Assembly: GCF_016899935.1 (NCBI RefSeq)
Contig: NZ_JACJJK010000001.1
Span: 124,001 to 188,000 of the forward strand
Direction of reading: 5' to 3'
Length of the DNA stretch: 64,000 bases
Origin: Olsenella uli
GTDB taxonomy: Bacteria; Actinomycetota; Coriobacteriia; Coriobacteriales; Atopobiaceae
This document shows positions 56,064 to 64,000 of this stretch, piece by piece (position 1 is the stretch's first letter; each line of letters starts with the position of its first letter). The notes below the pieces were generated by a model. The model was not told the origin of the DNA and did no database searches. It saw only the letters and a list, made by a program, of their open reading frames with translations. The position numbers and the translations under genes were made by a program.

Positions 56064-56096
56064 AAAAATCGGGGCAAGGCGCACGGCCTTGCCCCG
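56064..56096 (-). terminator. Intercistronic terminator between livJ and livH
   Basis: CGGGGCAAGGC-CGTGC-GCCTTGCCCCG stem then ATTTTTGC on the minus strand. Strong enough to leave most transcripts with only the binding protein gene. Confidence 0.8.
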
Positions 56097-56118
56097 AATG
56101 GGGCGAGAAGGACGAGAC

Positions 56119-57312
56119 TTACGCCTCGAGAACCTCGAAGGTCTCCTCGGCGCCGTCCTCGGCGAAGGTAATGATCAGCGAGGACTTGACGGGGTCGCCG
56201 GTGCCCTCGTAGGCGATGGAGCCCGTGACGCCCTCGACGGTGCCGTCGGCGATGCCGTCGATCACGGCCTGCTTGTAGTCCTCGGAGCCGGGCTCGAGGC
56301 CAGCCTCCTCGGCGGCGGCGAGGCCGTTCGCAAGAACCATGGCGGCGTCATAGCCGAGCGCGCAGAAGTTCGTGGGGGTCTCGCCGTACTCGGCCTCGTA
56401 GTCCTCGACGAACTTCGTCGCGGTCTCGGACTCGTTGGAGGAGCTGAAGGCGCAGCAGTAGTAGCAGTCGTGGAGGTTGGCGGCGTCGGCGTAGTTCTCG
56501 GAGCCGCCGTAGATTCCGGACCAGCCGTCGACGCCGAGGAAGACCTTGTCGTAGCCCTGGGCGCGTGCCTGGTTCACGATCATGCCGTCGTCCTGGTAGT
56601 AGTTGGGGACGAGAATGGCGTCGGGGTTGGTGCCGATAATGTTGGTGAGCTGGGAGTTGAAGTCGACGTCGCCCTCGGCATAGGACTCCTGCGCGGTAAT
56701 GGCGATACCGAGCGCCTCGGCCTCCTCGCAGAAGGCGGCGTTGACGCCCTCGGAGTAGTCGGAGCCGTTGAGGTAGAGCGTGGCCACGCTCTTGTAGCCC
56801 TGCTCCGCGGCGAAGTTGGCCATGACGCGACCCTGCTCGGGGTCGGTCACGCAGGCGCGGAAGTAGTTGGAGCCGTAGGTGACGACGTCGGCGGCCGTGG
56901 CGGACGGGGTCACGCAGGGCATGTTGTCGGCCACGGAGGCCTTGGCGACGGCAATGGTCGGGCCGGTGGTGACGTCGCCGACGATGCCGGTCACGCCGTC
57001 CTCCTGGACAAGACGATTGTAGGCGTTGACGGCCTCGGTGGCGTCGCCCTTCTCGTCGTAGACGACCGGCTCGACCTGCTTGCCGTTGACGCCGCCGTCA
57101 GCGTTGAGCTGCTTGAAGTAGAGCTGGGCACCGTTCAGGCACGCGAGACCGTAGGACGAGTTGTCGCCGGTGTGCGGGCCCATGATGCCGACCTTGATGG
57201 CGCCGTCGCTGGAGCCGCCCCCGTTGCCGCCGCCGCAGCCCACAAGGCCGAGGGCCAGGGTAGCCGCCGCGGAGCCGGTCACGAACTGACGCCTGGAAAC
57301 GTTCTCGAACAT
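56119..57312 (-). CDS. livJ: Branched-chain amino-acid ABC transporter, substrate-binding lipoprotein
   Basis: Periplasmic-binding-type protein of 397 residues anchored outside the membrane. The start SRRQFVTGSAAATLALGLVGC combines a twin-arginine-like signal and a lipobox with Cys at about 25-26, then a Gly/Ser linker. KVGIMGPHTGDNSSYG and VYDEKGDATEAVNAY are typical of the LIV-binding family. ATG at 57312 follows GGAGGAAAGC. The amino-acid specificity cannot be read. First gene of livJ-HMGF. Confidence 0.94.
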   Translation of the reverse strand: MFENVSRRQFVTGSAAATLALGLVGCGGGNGGGSSDGAIKVGIMGPHTGDNSSYGLACLNGAQLYFKQLNADGGVNGKQVEPVVYDEKGDATEAVNAYNRLVQEDGVTGIVGDVTTGPTIAVAKASVADNMPCVTPSATAADVVTYGSNYFRACVTDPEQGRVMANFAAEQGYKSVATLYLNGSDYSEGVNAAFCEEAEALGIAITAQESYAEGDVDFNSQLTNIIGTNPDAILVPNYYQDDGMIVNQARAQGYDKVFLGVDGWSGIYGGSENYADAANLHDCYYCCAFSSSNESETATKFVEDYEAEYGETPTNFCALGYDAAMVLANGLAAAEEAGLEPGSEDYKQAVIDGIADGTVEGVTGSIAYEGTGDPVKSSLIITFAEDGAEETFEVLEA

Positions 57313-57425
57313 AGCTTTCTCCTCCCGTCGCTCCCCTCTGCCGGGGAGATGCGACCTAGGCTAGCCCCAGAGCGACATAACGTCACGCATATGGAGAAAC
57401 TGTTAAGTAAGCTGTAACCAGATGG

Positions 57426-57896
57426 TCAAATTCGGTGTCGCCGCAGCGCGGAGACGGCCGTGGCGAGAAGCACGCCGGCGCACAGGCCCGCGAGGTCGAT
57501 CAGGACGTCCGTCGGCCGGCCCGAGCGGCCGGGGACAAGGAGCTGGAGGCACTCGTCGCAGACCGGCACCAGGGCGATCAGGTACGCGGCGGGAAGGGGC
57601 GCGCGGCCCCGCTCCCGCAGACGGGCCGAGAAGAGCCCCCAGGCGAGGACGCCGAGCACGGCGTATTCGGAGAAGTGCGCACCCTTGCGCACAATGAGCG
57701 TCATGAGGTCGACGTCGGTCACGCCCAGCGCCTCGAAGAGCGGCCGCACGAGCGCGACCACCATCCCGCTCTCGAGCGAGGACTGCGGGCCCTGGACGAG
57801 CGAGTGCCCCCAGACGAGAAGGACCCAGCAGCAGAACGCGACGACCCACCGGACGAGCGTGGGCCGTCGCGCCGAGTCGTGCGAGCCGGGGCCCAT
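57426..57896 (-). CDS. VanZ-like membrane protein
   Basis: Membrane protein of 156 residues with four hydrophobic segments. RKGAHFSEYAVLGVLAWGLF and DECLQLLVPGRSGRPTDVLIDLAG are the family blocks (conserved His/Glu and the Q-x-x-x-P-x-R-x-x-x-x-D motif). Function in most relatives is unknown; VanZ itself gives teicoplanin resistance. ATG at 57896 follows the stop of the upstream gene with no gap. Confidence 0.85.
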   Translation of the reverse strand: MGPGSHDSARRPTLVRWVVAFCCWVLLVWGHSLVQGPQSSLESGMVVALVRPLFEALGVTDVDLMTLIVRKGAHFSEYAVLGVLAWGLFSARLRERGRAPLPAAYLIALVPVCDECLQLLVPGRSGRPTDVLIDLAGLCAGVLLATAVSALRRHRI

Positions 57897-59003
57897 CTAC
57901 GCCTCTGCGGCGCACGGGACGGAGAAGTGCTTCCCCGCGTAGGACGGGCGCGTCGCCGCCGTGTCGGCGAGGTGGCGCGAGGTGGGCTGGGTGCCGCCCT
58001 CGAGCAGGCGCAGGAAGCGGCGGGAGCTCCGCCGGGCCGCCGTCGAGGAGTTCTTGGAGAACTCGTCCTCGATCAGGTAGTCGACGTAGGTCTCCGTGTC
58101 CACGACCTCGGGGTGGCCGCCCGGGGTCTTGAACGGGATGAACGCGGTGTTGGGCTCCATGTTGTCCGGCTCGTCGAGCGAGTCGGGCCCGCCGACGCTG
58201 TCGATGAAGCCGATCGGGTCCTGCGGCGGGGCGACCGACGCGATCTTCTCGTCGAGCGAGCGCAGCGCCCGCTCCCACGCGTCGTTGCCGTCGAGGTCCT
58301 CGAGGGTCCTGCGCTCAGGATAGGCGCCCTCGTCCACGAAGGCGATGCGATCGGCGATGCTCGCGCGGCACCCGCTGGCGGAGGCGACCAGGCGGTCGCG
58401 GTCAGAGACGGAGAAGTCCGAGGGGATGGCCGAGTCGGCCTCGGCGGCAAAGCCCGAGTCGCGGATGATCGAGCCCGCGCCCACCGCGTCGCGCCACCAG
58501 GTGGTGCCGACGTCGCCGACCGACCCGTCGGCGCGCTCGATGACCGGCAGGCCGTCCATCATGTTCGCGCCCATGCGCTCGCGCAGCGTGGCGGCGACGC
58601 CCTCGGCGCGTCGGGCCATGCGCTCGCGGAAGGTGGCGCGCCCGACGTAGTTCTCGGCGATCTGCTCGTAGCTGGTCGCCGCATGGCTCGGCCCGTGCGC
58701 GGGACGCTCCTCGGCGGCCGGGGCCTCGTCCGCGACGCGCAGGTGGCGCGGCGGGCGTCGGGCGGGGGCCTCCTCGCGCGCGCGGGCGCGCGAGCGGCGG
58801 ACCGCCGAGACGACGGCGACCGAGGCCCCGGTGAGCGCGGCCCCGCCGACGGCGCCGACGAGCAGTGCTGCGGAGGGCGAGACGAACGCGTCGTCGACGA
58901 CCTGGACGAGCGAGAGGCCCTGCGCGGCGTCAGGAAGCGCGAGCGCGAGCGGCGTCGCCCCGAGCAGCCCGGCGGCAACGACAGGGTGCCTTCTCTCCCC
59001 CAT
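57897..59003 (-). CDS. Membrane-anchored protein of unknown function
   Basis: Protein of 368 residues, not recognised. Two hydrophobic segments near the N-terminus (about 8-26, 42-66) are followed by a basic, Ala/Pro/Glu-rich linker and a soluble C-terminal region with acidic segments (EDLDGNDAWERALRSLDEKI) and a serine/arginine cluster (FSKNSSTAARRSSRRFLRLLEGG). ATG at 59003. It sits between rho and a VanZ-like gene and is read with the latter. Codon use resembles neighbours. Confidence 0.7.
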   Translation of the reverse strand: MGERRHPVVAAGLLGATPLALALPDAAQGLSLVQVVDDAFVSPSAALLVGAVGGAALTGASVAVVSAVRRSRARAREEAPARRPPRHLRVADEAPAAEERPAHGPSHAATSYEQIAENYVGRATFRERMARRAEGVAATLRERMGANMMDGLPVIERADGSVGDVGTTWWRDAVGAGSIIRDSGFAAEADSAIPSDFSVSDRDRLVASASGCRASIADRIAFVDEGAYPERRTLEDLDGNDAWERALRSLDEKIASVAPPQDPIGFIDSVGGPDSLDEPDNMEPNTAFIPFKTPGGHPEVVDTETYVDYLIEDEFSKNSSTAARRSSRRFLRLLEGGTQPTSRHLADTAATRPSYAGKHFSVPCAAEA

Positions 59004-59195
59004 GATCTTCTCGCCCTCCCGAAAACGGAGAAACGAGCCTTATACCAAGAGACCGGCCCCCAAGGGGACCACTGGATGCGTCAACGGCGTAGGCTGCGTT
59101 TCAGGTGTGTGTACCGTGACCTTGCCCGATTGCTCGGACAGTCTTGAATATACCCGCTGCCCCCCGAGAAAGGCAAGCGTCTTTCCGGCAAAGTT

Positions 59196-59229
59196 GAGGG
59201 GCGGGCCCGCGTGCTCGGACCCGCCCCTC
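59196..59229 (-). terminator. Terminator of rho
   Basis: GAGGGGCGGG and CCCGCCCCTC pair with a 14-base loop four bases after the rho stop; on the minus strand AACTTT follows. Confidence 0.55.
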
Positions 59230-59233
59230 GTCG

Positions 59234-61153
59234 CTAGGCGATGTAGTCGGACTGCTGTGCCTTGCGGGCGCTCTTGATCAGGAACTCCCGGTTGTTCTCG
59301 GTCCCCTTGAGGCCGTTCACCAGCGCGCGGGCGGCGCGCTCCACGTTGTTCATGTTGGCGAGCACGCGACGGATGCCCCAGACGAGCGGCTGGTAGTCCG
59401 GCTCGATGAGCAGGTCCTCGTTGCGCGTGCCGGACGCCACCGGGTCGATGGCCGGGAAGATGCGCTTGTCGGCGAGCTCGCGGTCGAGCTTGAGCTCCAT
59501 GTTGCCGGTGCCCTTGAACTCCTCGAAGATGACCTCGTCCATCTTGGAGCCCGTGTCCACGAGCGCGGAGGCGATGATCGTGAGCGAGCCGCCGTTCTCG
59601 ATGTTGCGCGCGGCGCCGAGGAACTTCTTGGGCGGGTAGAGCGCGGCGGAGTCCACGCCGCCGGAGAGGATGCGACCGCTCGCCGGCTGCGCGAGGTTGT
59701 AGGCGCGCGCGAGACGCGTGATGGAGTCGAGCACCACCACGACGTCCTCGCCGAGCTCCACGAGGCGCTTGGCGCGCTCGATCACGAGCTCGGAGACGCG
59801 GGTGTGGTTGTCCGCCGGCATGTCGAAGGTCGAGGCCACGACCTCGCCCTTGATGGAGCGCTCCATGTCCGTGACCTCCTCGGGGCGCTCGTCCACGAGC
59901 AGGCAGAAGAGATGCACCTCGGGGTTGTTGGCGGCGATGGACTGGCAGATCTTCTTGAGGACCGTGGTCTTGCCGGCCTTGGGCGGGCTCACGATGAGGC
60001 CGCGCTGGCCCTTGCCGATCGGCGAGACCAGATCGATGGCGCGCCCGGTGATGGACTCCTTGCCGCACTCCATGGACAGGCGCTCGTTGGGATAGACGGG
60101 CGTGAGGTCGCGGAAGCGCGGGCGGGCCTTCAGGCCCTCGGGCGCCCGGCCGTTCACGGCGATCACGCTCTGGAGCGGCGGGTACTTGCCGTTCGCACGG
60201 CCGGGACCCACGGTACCGGAGACGAGGTCGCCCGCACGCAGGCCGAGCGAGCGAATGAGCTGCTGGTGGACGAAGGCGTCCTCGTCGCCCTCCATGTAGT
60301 TGCCGGTGCGAATCCAGCCGTAGCCCTCGTTGCCGATCTCCAGGACGCCCTCGACGGGACGGAACCCCTCGGCGCGGGCGGCGGCCTCGTAGACGGCCTC
60401 GACGAGGTCGCCCTTGCGGACGCCGGCGTACTCGACGCCGAGCTCGGCCGCCTTGGCGCGCAGCTCCGCGACCTTCATCGCCGCGAGCTCCTCGCGAGAG
60501 ACGGAGGGCTCGGAGACGGCGTTCTGCTGGTGACGGTTGCGACGGCGGCCCTGGCCGTTCTGGCGGCGGCCCTGACCCTTCTGGGGGGCGCCGGACGCGG
60601 CCGGGGCGGCGGCGCGGTCGCCCGGATGGCGGTGGCGCCGGGAAGAGCGGCCCCCCTCGGCCTGCTGGGCGGCGGGCTCACCGGGCTCGGCGGGGGCGTC
60701 GAGCGTCTGGGAGGGGGCGGCCGTGGGCTCGGAGCTCGCCACGGTGGCGTCGCTCGTCATCTTGGTCATCTCGTCGGTCGCCGCCGTCTGCTCGGACTTG
60801 CGCGGGCGGCCGCGACGGCGCTTGGGGGCCTCGGGAGCGGCCTCGGCGGGCGCGGACTCAGCGGACACGGATGCGGTCGCGTCGGCGGTGCCGGCAGGCG
60901 TGGGCTGCGCGGCCTCGGCGGACGGGGTCGACTCGGCGGCCTCGACCTGCTCGGTCTTGCGCGGGCGGCCGCGACGGCGCTTGGGCGGCCACGGCTCGCC
61001 CGCCGCCTCGGCGGCCGCGCGGGCGGCTGCCTCCTCGGCGCGGGCGGCCTCCATCTCGGCCTTCGTGCGCCGCTTCCGCCTGGGCTTCTGGACGGGCGCC
61101 TCGGCGGCGGCCTCGGGTGCCTCGGGGGAAGCGGGGGTCACGTCATCCGTCAT
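59234..61153 (-). CDS. rho: Transcription termination factor Rho with AT-hook-like N-terminal extension
   Basis: Hexameric RNA helicase of 639 residues, about 220 longer than E. coli Rho. The core starts near 233 ([21 protein letters not shown]) with the OSB fold and RNA-binding [10 protein letters not shown], then Walker [13 protein letters not shown], Walker [17 protein letters not shown] and the Q-loop/R-loop region. The extension is disordered, Ala/Pro/Glu-rich and basic, with two copies of KRRRGRPRK (59-67, 111-119), an AT-hook-type motif, and a later Arg/Gln/Gly-rich stretch ([19 protein letters not shown]). ATG at 61153. Long basic insertions are known in actinobacterial Rho. Confidence 0.97.
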   Translation of the reverse strand: MTDDVTPASPEAPEAAAEAPVQKPRRKRRTKAEMEAARAEEAAARAAAEAAGEPWPPKRRRGRPRKTEQVEAAESTPSAEAAQPTPAGTADATASVSAESAPAEAAPEAPKRRRGRPRKSEQTAATDEMTKMTSDATVASSEPTAAPSQTLDAPAEPGEPAAQQAEGGRSSRRHRHPGDRAAAPAASGAPQKGQGRRQNGQGRRRNRHQQNAVSEPSVSREELAAMKVAELRAKAAELGVEYAGVRKGDLVEAVYEAAARAEGFRPVEGVLEIGNEGYGWIRTGNYMEGDEDAFVHQQLIRSLGLRAGDLVSGTVGPGRANGKYPPLQSVIAVNGRAPEGLKARPRFRDLTPVYPNERLSMECGKESITGRAIDLVSPIGKGQRGLIVSPPKAGKTTVLKKICQSIAANNPEVHLFCLLVDERPEEVTDMERSIKGEVVASTFDMPADNHTRVSELVIERAKRLVELGEDVVVVLDSITRLARAYNLAQPASGRILSGGVDSAALYPPKKFLGAARNIENGGSLTIIASALVDTGSKMDEVIFEEFKGTGNMELKLDRELADKRIFPAIDPVASGTRNEDLLIEPDYQPLVWGIRRVLANMNNVERAARALVNGLKGTENNREFLIKSARKAQQSDYIA

Positions 61154-61337
61154 GTGTTGTCTACCTCTCGTTGGTTGCGTGCGCGCGGCGCCGCCCCGAC
61201 ACGGCGGGGTCGGCCGGGGCGACCTGGTCGCCGCGACGCGCGTTCGAGCTCTGCTCGCAGAAGTACGGGGTTTCTCGGCGACGCCCTCGGTCGCCTGAGC
61301 AGCGCAGAGTATAGCACGACCCCGTCAAAAACGAAAG

Positions 61338-61367
61338 AACCCCGCCCGGGGCGTCCCGAGCGGGGTT
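61338..61367 (-). terminator. Terminator of the MarR-family gene
   Basis: AACCCCGC...GCGGGGTT stem four bases after the stop, then CTTTCGTTTTT on the minus strand. Confidence 0.75.
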
Positions 61368-61371
61368 GAGG

Positions 61372-62049
61372 CTAGGCGGAGGCGCGCGGCTTGCGGCGCA
61401 CGACGAGGGAGTCGATGGTCCTCACGAGCTCGTCGGCCGCGAGCGACCCCTCTCGCGTGAGGCGGACGCTCGTCGTGTGGGCGCCGGCGGCCGAGCGGTC
61501 GCGGGAGACCAGGCCGAGGTCCGCGAGGGTCGCGACGGACATCGAGACCGTGGGCTGCAGGAGCCCCAGGACGTCGACGAGCCGCATGATGGTGACCTGC
61601 TCGCCCTCGAGCGAGCGCAGGCCGAGAAGGACGAGGTCGCCCGCCTTGCAGAAGAAGGCGCCCATCGCGTCCACGTACTTGAGGAGGCGCTGGGGCGTCG
61701 TACGCGAGAGGGCGTGCCCGTTGGGGATCTGCTCGCAGGTCATGCGGGCGAGCTCGAAGGCGCGCTCGCGGCCCCGCTCGGAGACCGAGCAGACGACGTT
61801 GCGGCGGTCGCTCGAGCCCTCGCTGCGCTCGATTAGCCCGAGCCCCTCGAGGTGGTTTGTGCGGTGCGTCATCGTGGGTCGCAGCGCGCCCTGGTACTCG
61901 GCGATCGCGGAGGTCTTGAGCGGCTCCGGGGCGTCGCAGAGGTGGCAGATGATCGCGAACTCCTCGAAGGTGAGGCGCTCCTCGGACCCGACCATCTGAC
62001 GTACGACGTTATACGCCCTGCGAACGGACATGTACTCCTTGAGGTCCAA
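61372..62049 (-). CDS. Double winged-helix MarR-family regulator
   Basis: Transcription factor of 225 residues with two winged-helix units. The first (about 25-100) has IAEYQGALRPTMTHRTNHLEGLGLIERSEGSSDRRNVVCSVSERG split for description into recognition helix TMTHRTNHLE and wing SSDRRNVV. The second (about 125-215) has LGLLQPTVSMSVATLADLGLVSRD and a wing near GAHTTSVRLTREG. Start is TTG at 62049; ATG at 62031 is an alternative with AAGGAG very close. Ligand and targets unknown; a 154-base upstream region separates it from argS. Confidence 0.8.
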   Translation of the reverse strand: MDLKEYMSVRRAYNVVRQMVGSEERLTFEEFAIICHLCDAPEPLKTSAIAEYQGALRPTMTHRTNHLEGLGLIERSEGSSDRRNVVCSVSERGRERAFELARMTCEQIPNGHALSRTTPQRLLKYVDAMGAFFCKAGDLVLLGLRSLEGEQVTIMRLVDVLGLLQPTVSMSVATLADLGLVSRDRSAAGAHTTSVRLTREGSLAADELVRTIDSLVVRRKPRASA

Positions 62050-62203
62050 GTTGCGCCCCCTGCTTCACGGAACCGATAGTGTCAACGAAGCGCAGGCCAC
62101 GGACCCCTCCGGACCAGTCGCGCCGATGAGCGGAGTATAGCGGAGGAAATCGTTCCCACGATAGCGCAATCACATCTTTTATAAAACCGACAGAGACGCG
62201 CCC

Positions 62204-64000
62204 CTACATGCTCTGCGGCGCGGACACCCCCACGAGCTCGAGCGTGAGCGCGAGCACGCGCCGCGTGGCGTCGCAGGCGGCCAGGCGCGCGTGGGAGAGG
62301 CCCTCGTCGAGCGGCCGGCCAGTGCCGGGAAGGACCTGGCAGGCGGCGTAGAACGAGTGGAACTCCGCGGCCAGCTCCTCGGCGTAGTGCGTGAGGCGGA
62401 ACGGCGCCCGGTCGCGCGCGCAGCTCTCCACGAGGCCCGGCAGCTCGGCGATCTTGCGGGCGAGCGCCGCCTCGGCCGGCTCGGCGAGCAGGCCCAGGTC
62501 GTAGGTCTCCCCCACCGCGCGGCGCGCGACCTCGTCCATGCCCAGCTCGGCGGCCTCCTCCACGGTGACGCCCGCGCCGCGGCGCAGGATCGAGCAGATG
62601 CGCGCGTGCGCGTACTGCACGTAGTAGACCGGGTTGGTGTTGTCCTGGCGCTTCACGCGCTCGATGTCGAAGTCGATCATCTGGTTGGAGGACTTGGAGA
62701 TCAGCGTGTAGCGCGTTGCGTCGGCGCCCACCTCGGCGAGCAGCTCGTCAAAGGTGACCATCGTGCCCTTGCGCTTGGACATGCGCACCGGCTGGCCGTC
62801 GCGCAGCAGGTTCACCAGCTGGCCGAGAAGAACCTCGAACTGCGTGGGGTAGCCGAGCGCCTCGCAGGCGGACTGCACGCGCTGGATGTAGCCGTGGTGG
62901 TCGGCGCCCCAGATGTCGATCACGTGGTCCACGCGCTGGAACTTATTCCAGTGGTAGGCGACGTCGGAGGCGAAGTAGGTGTACTCGCCGTTGGTCTTGA
63001 TCAGCACGCGGTCCTTGTCGTCCCCGAAGGTGGTGGAGCGGAACCACAGCGCGCCCGCCTCGTCGCGGTAGAGGTGGCCCAGCTCGTCGAGCGCGGCGAG
63101 GGCGCGGTCCACGGCGGAGGTGCCGGTCTCGTCCTTGACGTAGAGGCTGCGCTCGGAGAACCAGACGTCAAAGTCGCAGCGCGCCTCGTGGCAGGTGTCG
63201 CGGATAGAGTCGAGCATCCAGCGGTAGCCGCGCTCGCGGAACTCCGCCATGCGCTCGTCCTCGGACGCGTCCGCCCACCTCTCGCCGTCCTCGCGCAGGA
63301 AGCGCACCGCGATGTCCACGATGTAGTCGCCGCCGTAGGCGTTGCCGCCGAGGGCCTCGTTGAAGGCGTCCGTGAGCGGGTGGGTCTCCGGGCGCTCGTC
63401 GTTCTCGTCCGCGACGAAGGCCTCGCGGTCGGCGAGCAGCGCCGCGCGGGCCGCGTCGAGGTCGCAGCCGCGCTCGCCCATCACCTCGAGAAGCTGCCGG
63501 TAGCGCATCGAGACCGAGTGGCCGAAGACGTCCATCTGGGAGCCGTGGTCGTTGATGTAGTACTCGCGCTCCACGTCATAGCCCGCGAGCTCCAGGACGC
63601 GGCAGAGCGAGTCGCCGAGCGCGGCCCAGCGCCCATGGCCGACGTGCAGCGGTCCCACGGGGTTGGCCGAGACGAACTCGACCTGGACCTTCTCGCCCGC
63701 GCCCATCTCCGAGCGCGCGAAGTCGCGGCCGCGCTCGCGGACGGTGCGGAAGACCTCGTTGGCCGAGGCGGTCGCCAGGTAGAAGTTGATGAAGCCGGGG
63801 CCGGCGACCTCGACGCGCTCGATCGAGGGGTCAGCGGGGATGTGGGAGACGATGGCATCGGCAATCTGGCGCGGCGCGCGGCGGGCGAGCTTGGCCGAGC
63901 GCATGGCCACGGTGGAGCTCCAGTCGCCGTTCGTCGGGTCGGCCGGGCGCTCGAGCCCGAGGTCCTCAACGTCAAACTCCGGCAGCTCGCCGGCCGACTG
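62204..64000 (-). CDS. argS: Arginyl-tRNA synthetase (5' end cut by window edge)
   Basis: Charges tRNA-Arg; 598 codons visible and the frame is open to base 64000, so only an estimated few dozen N-terminal residues are missing. The HIGH motif is NPVGPLHVGHGRWAALGD, YYINDHGSQMDVFG follows, and the KMSKS-like loop reads RMSKRKGTMVTFDEL. The C-terminal anticodon-binding domain (LTHYAEELAAEFHSFY...) is complete. Confidence 0.96.
   Translation of the reverse strand, partial: QSAGELPEFDVEDLGLERPADPTNGDWSSTVAMRSAKLARRAPRQIADAIVSHIPADPSIERVEVAGPGFINFYLATASANEVFRTVRERGRDFARSEMGAGEKVQVEFVSANPVGPLHVGHGRWAALGDSLCRVLELAGYDVEREYYINDHGSQMDVFGHSVSMRYRQLLEVMGERGCDLDAARAALLADREAFVADENDERPETHPLTDAFNEALGGNAYGGDYIVDIAVRFLREDGERWADASEDERMAEFRERGYRWMLDSIRDTCHEARCDFDVWFSERSLYVKDETGTSAVDRALAALDELGHLYRDEAGALWFRSTTFGDDKDRVLIKTNGEYTYFASDVAYHWNKFQRVDHVIDIWGADHHGYIQRVQSACEALGYPTQFEVLLGQLVNLLRDGQPVRMSKRKGTMVTFDELLAEVGADATRYTLISKSSNQMIDFDIERVKRQDNTNPVYYVQYAHARICSILRRGAGVTVEEAAELGMDEVARRAVGETYDLGLLAEPAEAALARKIAELPGLVESCARDRAPFRLTHYAEELAAEFHSFYAACQVLPGTGRPLDEGLSHARLAACDATRRVLALTLELVGVSAPQSM

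Overview
This is a GC-rich chromosomal window that looks like an actinobacterium of the class Coriobacteriia (Olsenella/Atopobiaceae-like). The evidence is high GC with strong G/C third positions, frequent GTG and TTG starts with good AGGAGG sites, a Rho with a long basic disordered N-terminus, fermentative amino-acid metabolism (IorAB, aryl-CoA ligase, GDH, branched-chain amino-acid uptake) and sortase-type surface proteins. This placement is inferred from gene content and style, not from a marker-gene search. Both ends cut a gene: an aryl-CoA ligase at the left and argS at the right.

Layout. 1-4.1 kb: iorA-iorB-paaK (2-oxoacid oxidation to acyl-CoA). 3.8-13.2 kb: tcdA, a DUF2798 membrane protein, a DMT exporter divergent from a nitroreductase, two aldo/keto reductases around a LysR regulator, a broken MarR-MATE efflux operon and a methyltransferase. 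13.3-20 kb: a hairpin element, valS, an unusual zinc-ribbon/LRR/YD-repeat membrane protein, a TatD nuclease and a family 8 glycosyltransferase. 20-23 kb: a large LPXTG-like surface protein bracketed by REP repeats. 23-27 kb: clpX, clpP, tig, tRNA-Leu and a small HTH-like protein. 27-33 kb: a PHP phosphatase, and carAB behind a PyrR-type attenuator. 32.9-33.5 kb: a 43-residue toxin-like peptide gene and a long hairpin. 33.5-37 kb: gdhA, tRNA-Gly, tRNA-Pro, a lipid kinase and a REP-associated tyrosine transposase (RAYT). 37-42 kb: ptsI, fruK-like, tRNA-Arg, Nudix, an EndA-like nuclease, two tRNA-Lys and tRNA-His. 42-45.6 kb: a 58-residue membrane protein, Fic, an S33 peptidase and asd. 45.7-50.7 kb: lysC and hom divergent from thrC-thrB, together the aspartate-to-threonine pathway. 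50.7-52.3 kb: a PD-(D/E)XK nuclease-like gene bracketed by inverted copies of a hairpin element. 52.4-57.3 kb: livJ-HMGF transporter. 57.4-62 kb: VanZ-like protein, a coiled membrane protein, rho and a double winged-helix MarR. 62.2-64 kb: argS.

The most notable non-coding content is several families of palindromic repeats. Ten copies of a ~31-bp REP (core AATTGGGGAC(A/T)GTCCCCAATT) lie at gene ends, and two of them directly bracket the RAYT gene, so transposase and repeats look like one REP/RAYT system. A second, larger family (three copies, REPIN-like, ~125-170 bp) brackets the nuclease-like gene in inverted orientation. A third palindrome (GGGGTCTGACCCC core) sits after carB. Probable broken genes are the MarR regulator (a Trp codon changed to TGA) and the adjacent MATE transporter (a one-base frameshift).
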